In this document: positions 62,876-64,000 of the stretch, in pieces | How positions within the stretch are numbered: the first letter of the stretch is position 1 | How the letters are laid out: every line of letters begins with the position of its first letter | NCBI RefSeq assembly: GCF_008727925.1 | Contig: NZ_VTWT01000001.1 | Coordinates: forward strand, 248,001-312,000 | From: Adhaeribacter soli | GTDB taxonomy: Bacteria; Bacteroidota; Bacteroidia; Cytophagales; Hymenobacteraceae | DNA: 64,000 nucleotides | Direction: 5' to 3' | The notes under the pieces: generated by a model | What the model was told of the DNA's origin: nothing | The model's database searches: none | The model's input: only the letters and a program-made list of their open reading frames with translations | Position numbers and translations under genes: made by a program

Positions 62876-63173
62876 TGGTTTGGGTTTAATGAATATCCGT
62901 ATTTTTCGTTTGGTGCATAAAGTTCTAATTTACCCAAAAAAGCCGGATTCTCCGGAAATGGTTGTCTTTTAATATGCAGAAGAAAGCGAACATTATATAC
63001 ATACCACCAGCCAGCTTTGCACCAGAACTTGTTCGGGGAGTTTTCACCCATAAATTGAAATTTAGGTCAACGCTAAGCAGAATCTGCCTAAATTAGGAGC
63101 CCGGTAGCTGGTTAAACTTTTCTAATAAATCAGCTCTTTACCCGTTTTAGTTTAAAAATCTTTGCTCTCATAA

Positions 63174-64000
63174 ATGGAAATTCTTATCCTGATCCTGCTT
63201 ACCATGCTGAACGGCTTTTTCGCCCTTTCCGAACTGGCCATTATCTCCGTTAACAAGAACAGGATCGCCCAGAAAGCAAAACAGGGCAGCAAAAGCGCGA
63301 ATACGATTGTAGAATTACTCCAGTCGCCGGAAAATTTTCTGTCGGCGATCCAGGTAGGCATCACCCTGATCGGGATTATTTCCGGTGCTTACGGCGGGGC
63401 CGCCCTTTCCGACGACATGGAGCAGTGGCTTTCCGGGAACAGCTATCTGGCGCCTTATGCCGGCACCCTTTCCATCGTACTGGTAATTGGCCTTATTACC
63501 TATTTTTCCATCGTGATCGGGGAGCTTATTCCCAAAACCATTGCCCTGAGCAATGCCGACAATATAGCCCTGGTTGTAGCGCCAACCATAAAAGTCTTCA
63601 CCAAATTTACCAAACCGCTGGTACGGCTGCTTTCCGGTTCTACCACGCTTTTTATTAAAGTAATAGGCATTAAAGAGCCAACGGAAGAAAAGATGTCGGA
63701 AGAGGAGTTGCGGCAGATCATTAAAACGGCCGGCAAGCAGGGACTGCTTGCCAACGAAGCGATCCAGTTACACCAGAACATTTTTACCTACGCCGAACAA
63801 CGGGCCAAGAATTTACGCACCCACCGCATGGACGTAGAATTTATTGACATTAACCAGCCGGTGGAGGAGATAAAAGAAATCATAAAACGAAGCGCGCATT
63901 CCAAATTTCCGGTAGGGGACGGGAGTTTCGACAACATCATCGGCATCCTGACGGCGAAGCGGTTTTATGAGTTTCTGGCGGAAGAAAGCGATAAGCCGCT
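63174..64000 (+). CDS. CorC/HlyC-type (UPF0053) membrane protein, cut by window edge
   Basis: The 275 codons seen start MEILILILLTMLNGFFALSE, the CNNM/DUF21 opening. Four TM segments follow, with NFLSAIQVGITLIGIISGAYGG and IGELIPKTIALSNAD typical of this domain. From about 185 the linker (EEKMSEEELRQIIKTAGKQG) leads to the first CBS domain (KFPVGDGSFDNIIGILTAKRF). The family moves or senses Mg2+ or Co2+. The C-terminal CorC domain lies past the window end. Confidence 0.92.
   Translation, partial: MEILILILLTMLNGFFALSELAIISVNKNRIAQKAKQGSKSANTIVELLQSPENFLSAIQVGITLIGIISGAYGGAALSDDMEQWLSGNSYLAPYAGTLSIVLVIGLITYFSIVIGELIPKTIALSNADNIALVVAPTIKVFTKFTKPLVRLLSGSTTLFIKVIGIKEPTEEKMSEEELRQIIKTAGKQGLLANEAIQLHQNIFTYAEQRAKNLRTHRMDVEFIDINQPVEEIKEIIKRSAHSKFPVGDGSFDNIIGILTAKRFYEFLAEESDKP

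Overview
The window looks like chromosomal DNA from a Bacteroidota bacterium of the order Cytophagales, most likely Hymenobacteraceae-like (Adhaeribacter, Rufibacter or Pontibacter type). The evidence is type IX secretion (T9SS) C-terminal sorting domains on several secreted proteins, a PorE-like T9SS envelope protein, promoters with the Bacteroidota -7 element TAnnTTTG instead of sigma-70 boxes, few Shine-Dalgarno sequences, and many short palindromic repeats. The genus is an inference. No rRNA, tRNA or CRISPR array was seen.

Layout. 1-4.2 kb: the 5' part of an FKBP prolyl isomerase, a 42-residue membrane peptide, a glutamate-synthase-like FMN protein coupled to an Rnk-like regulator, and a DUF421 membrane protein. 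4.2-7.6 kb: the fused B12-dependent acyl-CoA mutase IcmF. 7.8-9.9 kb: an AT-rich three-gene cassette (TIR protein, three-TM membrane protein, second TIR/SEFIR protein), the best candidate here for an undescribed defence system. 10-13 kb: aldo/keto reductase, a DUF559 nuclease-like gene inside a cluster of palindromic repeats, an AhpD-like protein and a DUF2945 protein. 13.4-17 kb: manganese catalase, a royal-jelly-protein-like lipoprotein and MsrA, so several oxidative-stress functions lie close together. 17.2-21.7 kb: a T9SS-secreted protein, a DUF1003 protein and a PAS-LuxR regulator. 22-28 kb: LepA, FolD, QueE and the PorE-like protein, then a 900-bp island of repeats. 28.9-33.6 kb: citrate synthase, a ferredoxin-NADP reductase/ferredoxin pair, an SDR and a ZIP transporter.

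33.8-37.8 kb is a likely low-oxygen/NO region. A truncated haemoglobin, a cupin and a small protein form one minus-strand cluster. A CcoI-like copper ATPase faces a 49-residue membrane peptide across a divergent promoter. That promoter has two perfect ATGA-N6-TCAT (Crp/Fnr-type) boxes, each centred exactly 33 bp from the centre of its own TAATTTTG -7 box. 38.4-40.6 kb: a MarR-GNAT fusion with a palindromic operator next to its own -7 box, then a PAP2 phosphatase. 41-57.5 kb: two giant tandem paralogues (about 2,600 and 2,770 residues) built from cysteine-containing beta domains and ending in T9SS sorting domains; the 3' halves are nearly identical in places. 57.9-64 kb: an RsbQ-like hydrolase with a small partner protein, a lipoprotein with an internal duplication, a DUF748 protein, another lipoprotein, and the start of a CorC/HlyC-type membrane protein.

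At least eight families of small inverted-repeat elements sit in the intergenic regions. Two look like non-autonomous mobile elements with terminal inverted repeats, and one family clusters around the DUF559 gene.
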